Below are positions 22,430 to 34,151 of a DNA stretch of 64,000 nt, piece after piece (position 1 is the stretch's first letter; the number at the start of each line of letters is the position of its first letter). The notes below the pieces were generated by a model. It had not been told where the DNA came from. It was given only the letters and a program-made list of their open reading frames with translations, and did not search any database. Source of the stretch: Gautieria morchelliformis. Taxonomy: Eukaryota > Basidiomycota > Agaricomycetes > Gomphales > Gomphaceae. The stretch is from contig WHVA01000425.1 of assembly GCA_015179125.1 (NCBI GenBank), positions 1 through 64,000 on the forward strand. The letters run 5' to 3'. The translations under genes were made by a program, and so were the position numbers.

Positions 22430-22476
22430 CAGTAGAAGGTCTACTGGATGGTCTCATCGATGTTTAGTCATCGACG

Positions 22477-23275
22477 TAAACATGATTCATATCACTCGGA
22501 AGTTGCGTGGCATTGGTCCACTGGCAGCGTATCAGGATACTAACTCGATCTTGGCACTGTTGCGTGGCAGCGTGGTCTGTATCATGCTGGGAAGTTGCGT
22601 GACGCGTGGTCTGTATTAAGAGCCTAGTCACAGCTGGACGGTATGTTCTCAGCTTCTCGATGCACAAATAACATCAGGGAAAAAGGAGTAGTCTATCGCT
22701 TGCACTGTGACACTATCTAGCATGATGCCTATAGACTACCCCATTTTCCCTTATGAACACCATACTAGTCTTCTAGGTCAACATCAATCAATCCAGGGAA
22801 TCATGCGCACTGAGTAGATTATCTATATACGATTCCGGCCTTTCATAACCAGTATTTCCAGCGGTACCGTATCCTGGAGAGGTCGGAGCAGGCCTTGAGC
22901 GGCGCTGTGCACATAAATCAATACAATTTCTCGACGTGAGAAGTAACGATTATCCTCGCCCTGTGGTGAAAGTACGTTATGCAACAGCCTTCCAAATATA
23001 ACAAATCTATTTATATGGAATAGTCTGGGTACGGGGTGGCTCATACGTCATGAAATCCATCAGATACCACATCCCTCACTTGTCACGAATTGGTCCTACA
23101 GGGCAGATTTCAACCAACGGTCGCAGCGTGATCTGTATCAAGAGAACCTAGCTACTAACTGACTCGGAATTTGCATGGCGCGTGATCTGTATTAAGACCC
23201 CACTAGTAACTAGACGGTATGTTCGATCTCGGCTTCTCGATGAACAAACAGAAACATAACGTGTAATCATTCACA
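22477..23275. repeat. Repeated short units near the arm 1 boundary
   Basis: Variants of GCGTGGTCTGTAT recur at about 22570, 22604, 23127 and 23180, and the block 22597-22670 (GACGGTATGTTC...GCTTCTCGATG) is repeated at about 23172-23262. About 330 bp of this (22930-23270) is present in arm 1 but not at the equivalent place in arm 2. No ORF of interest. Confidence 0.55.
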
Positions 23276-23425
23276 CAGTCTATCGCAGAGGTGATTGATT
23301 GATCACAAGAATCTATGTCGTATTCTTATTTAACCTCATGAGTGCGGTTTCAACATCACGAACTTCGCGCATTCCAATAGTTCTGCACACTTACGTTGAA
23401 GCTCTAAGTCTTTATAGTTTATACG

Positions 23426-25028
23426 ATGGATGCGGAACTGTCCAGCACTATAGCTTCGAGTCTCAAACAGCACGTATTACCTGACGTGAGTAAACACCAC
23501 ACCGTGACCCTCTGCAGCTTGAAGCCCATGCTAAAGTTCATGGCAACAGTATTTTAACGGTGTGTCGGCTTAATGTCCTATCTTGTCGGTGCGCTAATCA
23601 CCCGACTCCGAGTCAGTGGCAGGCGCGATGCTGTTGGTACGATATACATACAGCCTAGAAGAATACTGGCACTCACGAATTTTTAATAATAGATTTACGA
23701 CCACATGTGGACGTTGGATGTTGAAGTTCGCTTCATCTGGTCGGCGCGGTGGAGTGTGGCCAAAGTACTGTATCTCATGGTGGCGTACCTGGGTTTCTCG
23801 GTGTCTATAGTCTTATTTGGAAGCCGTCTGTTCCACTCTCGACTTACATTTTCTCATTGACTGAATTACTTATGCACAGATACTGGTAACCTCCCTTCAA
23901 GTTGTACAAGCAATCTGCAAGGTAGCGAAAGTGACTGTTTTGCATCCATTTTACTGATATTTCGTTTGACCATCTCACCAGTGCTGTTAGCTTGCCTTAT
24001 ATCTTTTGGAGAATGTACACTATCTCAATCTCTCATAGGCCCCCGACGCTGACCTGGCTCCCACACTAGTAATCCTCATCTTCAGGACATGGGTAATATT
24101 TGGGCGACGGAAAATGTTAGGCATAGGCTTTATTGTATCCTCGGCTGCCACAGTCGTCGTGGTTCTCTCAATCATGATTTATAGCATCGAACAGATTAAA
24201 TGCATGTCTGATCTCAGGACTTTCTCCATGAGTCTTATCGAGGCCCTCTTGTAGACATTCCAGACCCGACGCCTGGCAGCCAACGCTGCCTTTTAATTGA
24301 AGGAGCAGGTCACATTGCTTTTGTGGACTTCATAATATTCGAAGCATAGATTCTGGTGAGCTGTAATTCGTTCCTGAGGGCATTCCGATCAATATCTTAC
24401 GGTTTCCATACTCACGTAGTCATCGTAGGCATGACTATGTACCACGGGAGAAAGCACTGTGCGTGACTCCCAATCATTATCGGCACTAAAATCTTCCCCT
24501 GTTTGCTGTTAGGACAAGCTCCTCAAACATTGTTGTCACACTATATAGGGATGGTGAGAAGTGATCAGTTCTTCAGCCAGTCGACGGCAGACGTCTTAAA
24601 GCTATTTCTCTCGGCAGGGATGTTGTATTACATATATATGCTTGGTGCGTTAAGTCTGGGTTACTAAACGGGGATGGCTAACGGAGGTCACAGCCTTCTC
24701 TGTATTCAATATCGTCGCAGCGGTGGCATTTGTAAGTTCGCCAACTTGTGTCTCCTCATGAGGTGCATCGAGGGTCTGACTCGTTAGTAGTCAGCCATGA
24801 TCCTCACTGGGTACGTGGATTTGACTCTTGTGTCTATAGTTTACTATCATTACATTCAGAGTTCAGGCACTGCTGCACGCAGTCCTGATAAAGCGCATTC
24901 TCCTTAACCTCCGTGGAGCCGTACGGTACGTACCCGGTGATGGTCCCAATGATCTACGTGGTCGGGTAACGCAGCCGTTCGTGCCATCTCAACAACAACA
25001 CTGGCCGTATTTATTACCTCATGTTTGA
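23426..25028 (+). pseudogene. DUF6533-type membrane protein gene A (arm 1)
   Basis: Spliced gene. Exon 1 is 20 codons (MDAELSSTIASSLKQHVLPD, 23426-23485) followed by GTGAGT; a tiny exon SVAGAMLL precedes IYDHMWTLDVEVRFIW (acceptor at 23692), the DUF6533 signature (YDH..TLD.EV..IW...W..AKVLYL). Later exons give VILIFRTWVIFGRRKMLGIG with a hydrophobic helix, DIPDPTPGSQRCLLIEGAGH, VTAFSVFNIVAA, and LLHAVLIKRILLNLRG, the usual C-terminal motif; stop at 25026-25028. Such proteins have several membrane helices and unknown function. The phase does not fit cleanly around 24215, so decay is likely. Gene B follows on the same strand about 1 kb on. Confidence 0.75.
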
Positions 25029-26005
25029 ATCGCTAAACATGACCCCAGACCGTTGGAATAATATCTGAGACGGGAAAAAGTTCGGTGGTGGTTTGTGAGT
25101 GACTTTCACCCTTTCGTTGTCTGGCTTTGACCGAGATTGGATACGTCAGCCAGCTTCAGTTGGGGGTTATCTATTTAAGCCATAGTCATGGCATACCGTA
25201 GATTTCGGCCTGGATCCGAGAATTCGATACGATTTCTTGGCGTGAGAAGTAACAACTGCTCTCGCCTGTGGAACGTACGTTATATAACAGTGATTGCAAA
25301 TTTTTGTACATGACTGGTGACCCACGAAGCATTCAATTCGCGAATGTAATACACGATGAGAGGCTGCCGATTGGGAAATACAGATTCTTGAACTCCAGGA
25401 CTAGATCGAGTTGCGAGCTGATACTTGAAAGCATCCGACTCGAGAACCTCAATGATTGTCTGCAGGGCAGTTGCGGTACTATGTATGAACTAGTTAGTAT
25501 AAGCGCCTGGTACATACACTGCGACTGTTACACCAGCGACTGTTACACCAGCGACTGTTACCCACGCACCGAACAGTTTGCTGACGACTTTGAGTTTGCC
25601 CGAAACTGCAGGTCCCTGGCCTACTAAACCGCAGGTATACTAATCACCGTGGCATCAATCAACTCTACTCTCTACCCTGGTAATAGCATCGCCAGAATAA
25701 AATTACCGAATGCAGTTCAGCCTCATGGGCTCGATCGTGGCTGCTAGCGTGACAACGAGCTGAGGGTGCAACTACCAGCACGATTTGTTGTCGAACGGCC
25801 CCTTCACGATTAGGACTAAACTAATTGATGGATATAGACGAAACAGAAAGTAAGCAAATCTTGAATAGTATGTTTGATGTCCCCAATTGAGGTGACGGTC
25901 GTAGTCTTTCTGTGCCACTTAAAACGGTGGGTGCACTATCAATTGATCTTTAACTTCAAGGACTGGTGGCAGGCCAATAGTCCCCTCAACCTCACACTCT
26001 TTTCG
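25029..26005. other. Spacer between DUF6533 genes A and B (arm 1)
   Basis: Conserved with arm 2 (57882-58525 and 59363-59636). Contains a triple repeat of GACTGTTACACCAGC-like units at about 25520-25565 that I do not see in arm 2. No gene recognised; the conserved stretch around 25330-25480 is open on both strands, so coding cannot be inferred. The promoter of gene B should lie just left of 26006. Confidence 0.5.
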
Positions 26006-27687
26006 ATGGATGTTGAAACATCCACCCAGATAATCTCAAGTCTCAGAGACAACGAAATGCCTAATGTGAGCAGCTCCCACTCCTCGTTGCAACAGGACAT
26101 CTTTCCTGAGGCTCATCACCACAGTATTTATACGGTGTGTTTCATTGGCGAAGATGCCTTATACTTAAGTATATTACTAAGAAGCAGACGAGTCAGTGGC
26201 CGGCTACGCGATGCTGGTATGGTAGCATTGAGCGCAGAAAATGCGCTCACTCACAAACTGCTGTCATGATAGATTTACGACCACTTCTTGACGTTGGATA
26301 TTGAGGTTGAACTCATGTGGCCCGCGCCATGGGGTGTGTCAAAGATCCTCTATATCATCCTGGCGTACCTAGGATTTTTGACATGTGCATTCATCCCTGG
26401 AAGCTGTCTGTCCCATTCTCGGATTTTACCGTTTATCAATCCAATCTCTTGGACAGATATTGTATACCATTCCCCTTCAACTTGTACAGCAATGTCGAAA
26501 GCTCATGCGTGTGAGCTTCGTGAGATCCGCTTTCAATAATATTCTGCTTAACCATTCCATAAGTTATGGTATCCTGTATCATGATTATAGCAGAACGTTT
26601 GTTATGTTATTCCTCGCCGTGATCATTTCCTGATATTTACCTACAGTTGTCCTTGTTTTCAGGACATGGGCGATACTCGGAAAACGAAAAATGTTAGGCA
26701 TCGGCTTTATCGTAGCTTCGGTTGCAGTTATTATTGCGAGCTTCGTACTTCTGGCTCAAAGTCTTGAACATGTGACATGTATGTTGAATTTATGGACCTG
26801 TCTACAACTGTCTTATCGGTGTCTGTTTAGACATCTCAGACCCTAGGCCTAACACCAGATCCTGTTATTTAATCAAAGGCCAAAGTCAAGTCACTTATGT
26901 GGGCTTCATAATATTCACATGCGTGGATTCAGGTGAAGTTCACCTTTCTGGCGGGATTGAACCAATTTCTGAGGATGTCCTCGTCGTGTAGCCATCACAT
27001 TTATGACTCTGTACCACTTGAGAAAACATGGTATATGATTCGTGCTTGTTATCACAAGTGTCCTCACGTGTCTCCAGCTAGGGAAAGTTCATCCAATCTC
27101 GTAGCCAGGATACGTAAGGATGGTGGGTGATTTAGGTCCTTCGACTTGTTCGATGCCAGTGGTTCAGCTGTTTCACCAGGGATATTCTATTATATTTGCA
27201 TGCTCGGTGCGTGAAATTCCACTATTGCTGCTGCTGACACCTAGCTTATCCACAGGAAAAAGTTTTTTCTGTGATCAACATCATCACAATTGCGGGAACA
27301 GTGAGTCTCAAAGCCGTGTATTCGGATTCCTCATAACACTGGCGAGCGGATGACTAACCCGTTAGTAGGCAGGCTTGATTCTACCCGAGTATGCGAATTT
27401 GATACTTTCCGGATTGAACCACTGATTTGCTTCCTACCTCTAGAATGCAGATACTGTTGCATGCAGTCTTGATAAAACGCACCCTCCTCAATCTGCGTGC
27501 TCTTGACAGTGCCAATACTATGCCTACCAGCACTGCAGGCATAACGCTATCATTTCCCACTCATCAACAATGGCCATCCTTAAATTCGCAAGTTTTCGAT
27601 GTTGAACAGGACCGACAATATGTGGATGTTCTGTCGGTGGCGGGGAGAGATTCAGCGCGGAACGGTGTTCACCAGATCGTCGCCTAG
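26006..27687 (+). CDS. DUF6533-type membrane protein gene B (arm 1)
   Basis: Exon 1 has 20 codons (MDVETSTQIISSLRDNEMPN, 26006-26065) then GTGAGC; a small exon DIFPEAHHHSIYT; a short exon SVAGYAML; then IYDHFLTLDIEVELMWPAPW (acceptor at 26272), the DUF6533 core, running on to GVSKILYIILAYLGFL. Further exons: VVLVFRTWAILGKRKMLGIG, ISDPRPNTRSCYLIKGQSQV with VTYVGFIIFTC, EKVFSVINIITIAGT and LLHAVLIKRTLLNLRALDS, ending HQIVA at 27687. Exon layout matches gene A exactly, so A and B are an ancient tandem pair. Integral membrane, function unknown. It looks the best preserved of the four copies, but full continuity was not proven. Confidence 0.77.
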
Positions 27688-27990
27688 GGGTGCAAGTCTC
27701 ATTTTTAGCGAGGTCAGAACCCCATCTACTCGCAATAATGTCAGCTAATCGCCGCGGCGTATAGCAATCCAGCGTGCAGCATGAATTGTGTATTGACGTA
27801 CATGTCGTATTAATGTATCTATACTACGTTGTCAGTTCAGTTCTGGACCAGGATTGGTGCGCACCTTGTCTGTTGTGTAGCTCAGGGCGTCTGTTTCGAC
27901 TCTTCCAAAGCTGTTTATAAGGTGTGAATATTTTGTCATCTACATCTTGTCCAGCCTCTGTGCGTAGAGTGCGGATTCGTCGCGCTTCAA

Positions 27991-28209
27991 TTTTAGGTGC
28001 ATAATCTCGGGCATCACCCGAGGTCACATGACTCGTCAGATTTCGCCACTTGCAACTTATTTATACAAGCATCCCGCTCACTGATTGTCAGTGATAACGA
28101 GACAACGTAAGTAGCTAGTAGGTCTGTATACTACCTTCAGGGCCGTCTTCGGTAAAGAAAAGTACTATCGTCTCGACACTCTCTTGTTATTTGGGCGCTA
28201 ATCCTCGAA
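27991..28209. other. No gene seen
   Basis: Short spacer between the arm 1 edge and the integrase-core fragment. Confidence 0.5.
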
Positions 28210-28710
28210 TTGATCGACCAGACGTACACGCTCGCTATGCCAAACGTCGAAGGCACAAACCAGTACGGTCCAAAAAACTGTATGTTTTATTTTTTGAGTG
28301 CGGCAAAGATAACTCACATATTTTCTTATCTAGATCCGGAGGATGGCATTCTTACAGCCTCATTTAAACAGTACACCCGCGAGAGGTTGACAGCGCCGCA
28401 GCAACTGGAGCGCCTCAAAGAGGAGTTCAATATAGTTATAGGGTATGTCAACAACTTTTATTTTCCTGTGAAGATTTCAGAACAAGTGCTTTGTAGAGAA
28501 ACGACCTTATACAAACTTCGGCGCCGGCTCAATATCCCCACTATGCGGAACAATGCGTTGGCACCTGAAGAGAAGGTGCAAGCTGTTCTCAACATGAAGG
28601 CGCATGATGTGGCAGGTCTATGGGGAGTAGAACAGACCCGAGGGAGACTTGCGAACGAGGACACGTACTTATCACGGTACGCAAAAGTTGTTTTTGATTA
28701 TGCTTCGTAG
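28210..28710 (+). pseudogene. Integrase-core family protein, N-terminal fragment
   Basis: Contains NVEGTNQYGPK at the start (compare MTTNQYN of the gene at 5809), then DPEDGILTASFKQYTRERLT and QQLERLKEEFNIVIG, a GTATGT...TTTGTAG intron (about 28441-28496), then ETTLYKLRRRLNIPTMRNNA and DVAGLWGVEQTRGRLANED. This is the helical N-terminal part that precedes the rve core in the same family as 5809-7382. The catalytic core is missing: the reading frame closes at 28710 and the truncated end of Ty3 copy 1 starts about 55 bp further on. The gene was probably cut during the rearrangement that placed the Ty3 copy here. Confidence 0.68.
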
Positions 28711-28764
28711 TCTCTAATTCTGTCAAACAGAGATGAATGTCACCAGATTCTTCATGATCACTGC

Positions 28765-30903
28765 TTTGGGCCATTGTGGCCCGGTTTTCGTCATCTGACA
28801 CCTCGCGCACGATGTGCAGAACGCTTCTATGTCTGGGCTCATGCCCGGCCACCAATATGCTCTTCGAACGTAGTTCGAAGTCTTCAGATGGCCGTAGTGG
28901 CCGACTATCTGATGTGCCCGATCGATGATAATTTCGATCAGCCTCCTTCCCCCTTGAAGAACAGAGTGGGGGATGGCAATGACATCTCTCTTGAGCTGAT
29001 TCTTAGTCCAGATCAGCCCGTCCCAGATCCCGAATCTCGGGTGCGCCATGATCTTTGTGAACATGGTGTCCCTATGGTACGCGTCTCGTAAGACCTTAGA
29101 CAGGTCTATGCCTTGCTCAACGATCCGGCGCAGGGGTGCGCCATCATTCCCTGCGGCGATGGCTCTGACGTCATCGTCGTCATCGCTGAACGCGGCGACG
29201 TGCGCGGGCTCTGGTGAGCCCTCGTTTAATGTGGCGGCTTCCGTTACTCTCGCCTCTGTCTTCTCAGCGAGGCGTCTAGAACGTCTTGTCGCCGCTGTTC
29301 GCAGCTCAACATACCGGTCGGTGGGTAATAACTCACCGTCCGGATCTAAACGCGCATCCGCGTTCACGAAGACCTGGTCCGGGTGATTGTCATCACTCAT
29401 GTCGCTCTCGTAGTAGCGCGACAGGCAGTCCGCTACCTTGTTCTCTACACCGTCAACATGAATGGTGTTGAAATTGAACCGGGAGAGAAACTCCCACCAT
29501 CTGACCTGTCGGTCAGATAGGCTCTTTTGGGTCTCGAAGTACTCGAGTCCCTTGTGGTCTGTGATGAGGGTGAACCTTCGCCCCAGCAGTTTGTCCTCCC
29601 ATTTCATGAGAGCCTCGAGCACCGCGATAGTCTCGTGCTCGTGAGTCCGGTAGTGTTGCTGAGCAACACTGAACTTCTTTGACAAGAAGCCGGCCGGTCG
29701 ACAAGTTTTCCAGTCAGGACCTTGGCCATAGACCGCACCGACGCCGGCTTTTGATCCGTCGGTGATCACCCAGATCGGCTCTGGGCACCTTGCGTCTACT
29801 GGACGCAGGATCGGGGCCTTACAGGCCAACGCCTTAATGCTTTGCCAGCATTTGTCGAGCAGTGGCGTCCATTCGAATGGACGGTTATTACGTGCACAGC
29901 CCAATAGCGGGGTGGTATATGCGCTAACATCCAGCATGTAGTGTGCCAGATACTGTACGAGCCCGAGGAAACACTGGACATCGTTGAACGTCCGTGGCCT
30001 GCGCCACTCGTGGATGCGTTGCATCTTATCCTCGTCGGCATGTACCCCTCGGCCATCGATCATATGGCCGAGGCACTCCATTCGGATGGAGTAGAGGTCC
30101 ACCTTTTTCTTGCTCAGAAAGAGGTGGTTCTTCCTCAGTCTGTCAAAGACAATGTAGAGGTGCTCTTCATGCTCTTGTATTGAGAGCAAGAATATGAAGA
30201 TGTCATCCTTGTATACATGGACGAAGCGACCTATGCAGTCGCGGAAAATGGCTGTCATCAGCCGTTGGAATGTTGATGGGGCGTTACAGTCCCCCATCTG
30301 TATCACCTGGCTCCTGAAGGTGCCGAGGATCGTGGCAAAGGCTGTCTTTGCTACATGATCCGGATGGATCCGGATCTGCTCGTATGCTTCTGACATATCG
30401 AGTTTAGTTCGATATTGGCAGCGAGCCATGTCACTGCGTATGATATCCTGATCCAGGAAGGGCGTGACGTCCTTCACCGTGTTTTCTTTCTGCTGGCGCA
30501 GATTGAAGACGGTTCTCAACGTACCGTTCTTCTTCGGCACACACAGCATGGGCACTGCCTGCTGTGCCACTGCCGGAATCCACCACTTTTCAGTGATGTA
30601 TCGTTCTATCTTAGCCGACAGTTCCTCTTGGAAGTGTTCGGGGCATTTCGGTAGTCGATACCGCATGTGCTTGTTGGGATCGATGAGGTTGATCTCATGG
30701 TTGATCTCCCGCAGTGGCGGGAGTTCTAATGGAATTCCACTGACTAGGTCAGCGATTCTTTCCATCCATTCCTCGCGGAGGAGAGGAAGGTCATCATCCG
30801 TGAGGATGATGGTAGTGGTTGGCTTAGAAGCCATTAGGCGCTGTTGGCGTCTATTAGGTCCCGCGGCGCATGGGCCCCCTTTCCTCTTTCCCATCGCTTT
30901 CAC
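28765..30903 (-). pseudogene. Pol of Ty3 copy 1: RT, RNase H, integrase start
   Basis: Opens MKAMGKRKGGPC. RT: RYRLPKCPEHFQEEL, MLCVPKKNGTLRTVFNLRQQ, DMSEAYEQIRIHPDHVAKTA and MGDCNAPSTFQRLMTAIF. RNase H: PIWVITDGSKAGVGAVYGQG, HETIAVLEALMKWEDKLLG, TLITDHKGLEYFE. Integrase zinc-binding part: GHYGHLKTSNYVRRAYWWPG, FCTSCARCQMTKTG. The Ty3 order RT, RNase H, integrase is visible. The element ends inside integrase. Confidence 0.92.
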
Positions 30904-30981
30904 CGTTAGGTGAGAGCGTCTCTCCCTACGACTGTAGGGTGAGTTCGAGGACGAGTCGTCTCGCGACTCGTCCTCCTGGCT

Positions 30982-31329
30982 TCAATGAGCCAGGTTCGGC
31001 GTCGGCGCTTGGGTGATTCTGCTCACCCGTGGCCCCTTGTCCTCGTTCTTCAATTCATTGTCATCGAATGAGACCTTGCCCGTGGGGATCACCTCATTTC
31101 CCTTGCGGATCGTCCCTGTGCTTGAGAAGTCCAGGGTTATGCCGAATCTCCTTAGGAACGGTGTCCCTAAGATCGTGTCATAATATTCGACGTTTGCTAC
31201 GTCGAAGTATTCGTCGTATGTCCCGCAACCAAACTTGATGGTCGTGTTCGTTCCATAGTTGATTGTGGACCGGCTGCCTATGCAGGCTAGCTGCAGCGCG
31301 ATTGGTTGCTCCAGGGAGAATGTCTTCAT
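30982..31329 (-). pseudogene. Aspartic protease region of Ty3 copy 1
   Basis: MKTFSLEQPIALQLACIGSR, TTIKFGCGTYDEYFDVANVE and DTILGTPFLRRFGITLDFSS, the retropepsin second half, closely matching copy 2. The active-site half lies just to the right (about 31330-31400). Confidence 0.8.
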
Positions 31330-31795
31330 CCCTGTAGCTCGCGTGAATTCGGGGGACAGCGGTACCCCTTCGCTGCCGCTATCTAGTAGGCAGTGGGCTT
31401 TTACACCATTTATTTCCCAGTACCCGATAGGGTACGGTTCTCACTACGCGGACGCGTTGGCCACGTTCTGTGTTTGCTTCGGTGGTGATACACTGGCTCG
31501 GCCGCCTTGTCTGGCGTGACCGATGTGCGAGCCGCCATGACGTTCGTGGCGGTTTCGTCTTCCAACGCGGATCTGATCGCGCTGGACCTGTAGGTGGTGT
31601 CCTCCACCTCTTCGTCCCATTCATAGTATTGGGACGGCTCAGGGTCCCACTCTTCAGCAGGCATGTCTCTGTTATCCGGAGTGTCGTTGGGTTGGGGATC
31701 ACCCTCCCCCTCTTCATCAATCTGTTGAAGAGAGCTTTGATCGGGATCCGTCTCCGGATCCTCGGCTTCACGGTCGTGCCTCACGGCCGCTGTCC

Positions 31796-34108
31796 TTATA
31801 CCGGACCTAAGCCGGGGGCATTCTGCCTTCTTGTGGCCAGGTTGGCCGCATTCAAAGCATGTGGTGTGCTTTGGCTGCCGCTGGGCCTGTCATTGGGCCG
31901 GCCCAACGTTTTCGTCGGTGGGGCAGGTCGTGGGGACGATCCTGACACTTGAGGCTGTTTAGCTTCAGGCGGGCGTCCAGCTTGTGCTGGGCGTGAGGGC
32001 GGTAGCCGTTGACCTGTTCCGCTTCTTGCAAACAGGCTGGGCCTGGTCAGGCCCGTTTGTGTCAACGGCTTGCTCCCTGTGAGCCGGGCGGCGCTTGCCG
32101 TTGCTGCTGCGCTTTCTGCGCAGCGCATCCCCATGTTGTATCGGGATGCCTCCTTGATCATCCGGGCCGTCTCGAAGAGTTGCTCTATTGAGCTGCTCTC
32201 GGCATTATAGCCCTTTTTGAGGACCTCGTTGCGCAGCGTTTTGCGTAGCGCAGATACGAACCATCTCCGGAACGTGTACTCGTCTGGCGGCTGTATCAGA
32301 CGTGCCGCGTATTTCGTGAGCTCGTTCAGCATCTCCTGAACGGTTTTCATGCCTTGCATGACCGCGTCGAACTTATTCGATGCGTGATGGTATGTCAGTG
32401 TGTGCAGGAACCTCTTTTGAAGGCCTTGCATCACCGATTCCAGCGTCCAGATGCGGACCTGGCGATCGAAGCGTTCAACGTTTCGAAGGAACCATTCCTG
32501 GGCTTCGCCGGTGAGGCGAGTGCCCACATAGCTGACCTGCATGTCGATGCTGGTTGGTCCTAGGAGGCAATTCATTTTCAGCCATCGTAGGATGGCTGCC
32601 ACGAATATTTCAAACTCTTTGAGGTCCGATCCCCCTGCATATAGCTCGGGGTGGGCCAATTTTACGCCGGCCTTCGCTAGCACAGACTTCTCCGGGTCTG
32701 TGTCCACGGCATCTGCCAACGCCACGCGGATCATCCGTGTGATCCCGTCGTACGGCTCCATTGGTACGACGTCGGCCTGGTCAGGGATTCCCTGGCCTTC
32801 CGTTGGGGCCATGGATCGCTTGCGCGGTTGTGACGCCGCGCGGGGCAGGCTGTTATATGCCCTGACGGGGCCTGGGCCCGGATCGGGCTCGGAATTGGGA
32901 GCATTTTGTGCTCTCGGTTCCGGGTGCGTTTTGTGCCTGGTGTCCCCGGTCAGTCCCGCGTTGCGGATCTGTAGCCTGCTGTTGTAGGCAGCGCGTGCTT
33001 GCCGTGCGTCTTGTACGGCTTGGGTGAGCTGCTCGTCGGGTAGCTGAGCGGTGTGGCTGTGGGCCACTGTTTCTTCAGCGTTCTTCGCTAGTAGCTCGAG
33101 TGCCCGTGTGTGGCGGCGCGCGGCTGCGGCTTCTTTACGCTGCCAGTGTGCGACTTCGAGCTCTAAGCTCTCGGTCGTCGTTTCAGAGTCAGGCTCTGAG
33201 GCGACCTGATCCCTAACGATCTGTTGGATCGTTTTACGGCTGTCCGTTGGGGCAGCCGGTTGTTCCTGAGGCTCGTTCCCGAACCTTACATCCTGTTTGA
33301 CTGGGACGGCTGGCGGCGGCATTCGCTGCTTGTCTCGCTCCTTTCGGTGCGCGTCGCGACTGCGTTTGTTAGCTGCGGAATGTGGCAAGCTCAGACGAGT
33401 TGCGTCGTGTTCCCCGCGTGGGTGGAGTGCTTTCTGGATGTCCTCCAGCGTGGCTGCGTCTTGCAGCCTGATTTCCTCCGCCTGGTGGAGTTCCTTGCCG
33501 ATTGCCATTAGGGCGGCGGTGGCGTTGTCAAGCAGCAATGCCAGCTGATCGTGCTTGTGGCGCGTCAGCGTGCTTCGGTGCAGCACAGCCTGCACCTGTT
33601 TGTTCAGGGCCTCTGTCGTCTCGTGGTCGATGGCGTGAGCCCTCGAGCTCTTGTGACTAGAGCTCGAGTATTCCGAGTCCTGACCATCGTCTGGGGCTCG
33701 TCTTTTTTGCCGTCGTCCTCCTTCAGGGACGATCGTCGTCGCTCTACTTTGTGAGCGTCGGTTTGAGTCGTGGCTTTGTGCCCGTCTCGACGTTGTTGCT
33801 CTACCGTCTGACGACGGCGAGACTTCTCTGCCCTTTCCTTTGTCCTCGGGCAGAGGGAGATGGGGGGGCGGTGCCGGCTCGTCGCTCAGCATCGTCTCTT
33901 CTTCGGCCACGCTCGACGAGACGTGGTCGGGGTTTTCCTCGTTCTCTACTGAGGGGACGAGGGCGGTGAGATCTACGATCTCTCCGTCTTCTATCGTCCT
34001 GGTCTCTTGGTCCAGGATAGCATCAGCCGTCGTGTCACTGGGCTGCGCCTGGGGTGTGGATCTCGAGCTCGTCGCTCGTGTCCATCTTCGACTGTGTGGA
34101 ATCATCAT
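31796..34108 (-). CDS. Gag of Ty3 copy 1
   Basis: A 770-codon open ORF starting MMIPHSRRWTRATSS: disordered charged N-terminus, helical region (TTTESLELEVAHWQRKEAAA), then the capsid-like core LKEFEIFVAAILRWLKMNCL, GEAQEWFLRNVERFD, LQKRFLHTLTYHHASNKFDA and DEYTFRRWFVSALRKTLRN, typical of Ty3 Gag. The zinc knuckle is just past the ORF end (around 31850). Confidence 0.9.
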   Translation of the reverse strand: MMIPHSRRWTRATSSRSTPQAQPSDTTADAILDQETRTIEDGEIVDLTALVPSVENEENPDHVSSSVAEEETMLSDEPAPPPHLPLPEDKGKGREVSPSSDGRATTSRRAQSHDSNRRSQSRATTIVPEGGRRQKRRAPDDGQDSEYSSSSHKSSRAHAIDHETTEALNKQVQAVLHRSTLTRHKHDQLALLLDNATAALMAIGKELHQAEEIRLQDAATLEDIQKALHPRGEHDATRLSLPHSAANKRSRDAHRKERDKQRMPPPAVPVKQDVRFGNEPQEQPAAPTDSRKTIQQIVRDQVASEPDSETTTESLELEVAHWQRKEAAAARRHTRALELLAKNAEETVAHSHTAQLPDEQLTQAVQDARQARAAYNSRLQIRNAGLTGDTRHKTHPEPRAQNAPNSEPDPGPGPVRAYNSLPRAASQPRKRSMAPTEGQGIPDQADVVPMEPYDGITRMIRVALADAVDTDPEKSVLAKAGVKLAHPELYAGGSDLKEFEIFVAAILRWLKMNCLLGPTSIDMQVSYVGTRLTGEAQEWFLRNVERFDRQVRIWTLESVMQGLQKRFLHTLTYHHASNKFDAVMQGMKTVQEMLNELTKYAARLIQPPDEYTFRRWFVSALRKTLRNEVLKKGYNAESSSIEQLFETARMIKEASRYNMGMRCAESAAATASAARLTGSKPLTQTGLTRPSLFARSGTGQRLPPSRPAQAGRPPEAKQPQVSGSSPRPAPPTKTLGRPNDRPSGSQSTPHALNAANLATRRQNAPGLGPV

Positions 34109-34151
34109 GCTCGCAGCCGACAGTAGAGGGTGTATTGGAGGGTCTCAACAA

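Larger units (their letters stand above)
14841..22476 (-). mobile_element. Ty3-type retrotransposon, copy 2
   Basis: Read right to left: gag (about 22429-20226), protease region (20186-19560), reverse transcriptase and RNase H (about 19470-17955), a chromodomain-like tail (about 17300-17160), an additional 3' ORF region (17046-15081), polypurine tract and 3' LTR (15046-14841). The 5' LTR is not recognisable at the right end. A family-Y solo LTR (17464-17949) is nested inside. Broken by several lesions, with part of the integrase region absent; older than the nested solo LTR. Confidence 0.88.
22825..27990 (+). repeat. Arm 1 of a large inverted duplication
   Basis: Matches, in reverse complement, 55860-61450. 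Anchor points: 22828-22925 with 61330-61445 (GGAGCAGGCCTTGAG), the DUF6533 exons (23426 with 61150; 26006 with 57881), 25297-25309 with 59355-59367, and 27930-27985 with 55860-55960. Identity is high by eye in the exons but the arms differ by several insertions. The arms are separated by about 28 kb of mostly transposon sequence. Confidence 0.88.

Noticed and set aside
25268-25627. 119-codon ORF with repeated CYTSD
   Set aside because: The repeated word comes from a local 15-bp triplication; the conserved part is equally open on the other strand and the ORF is not kept in arm 2.
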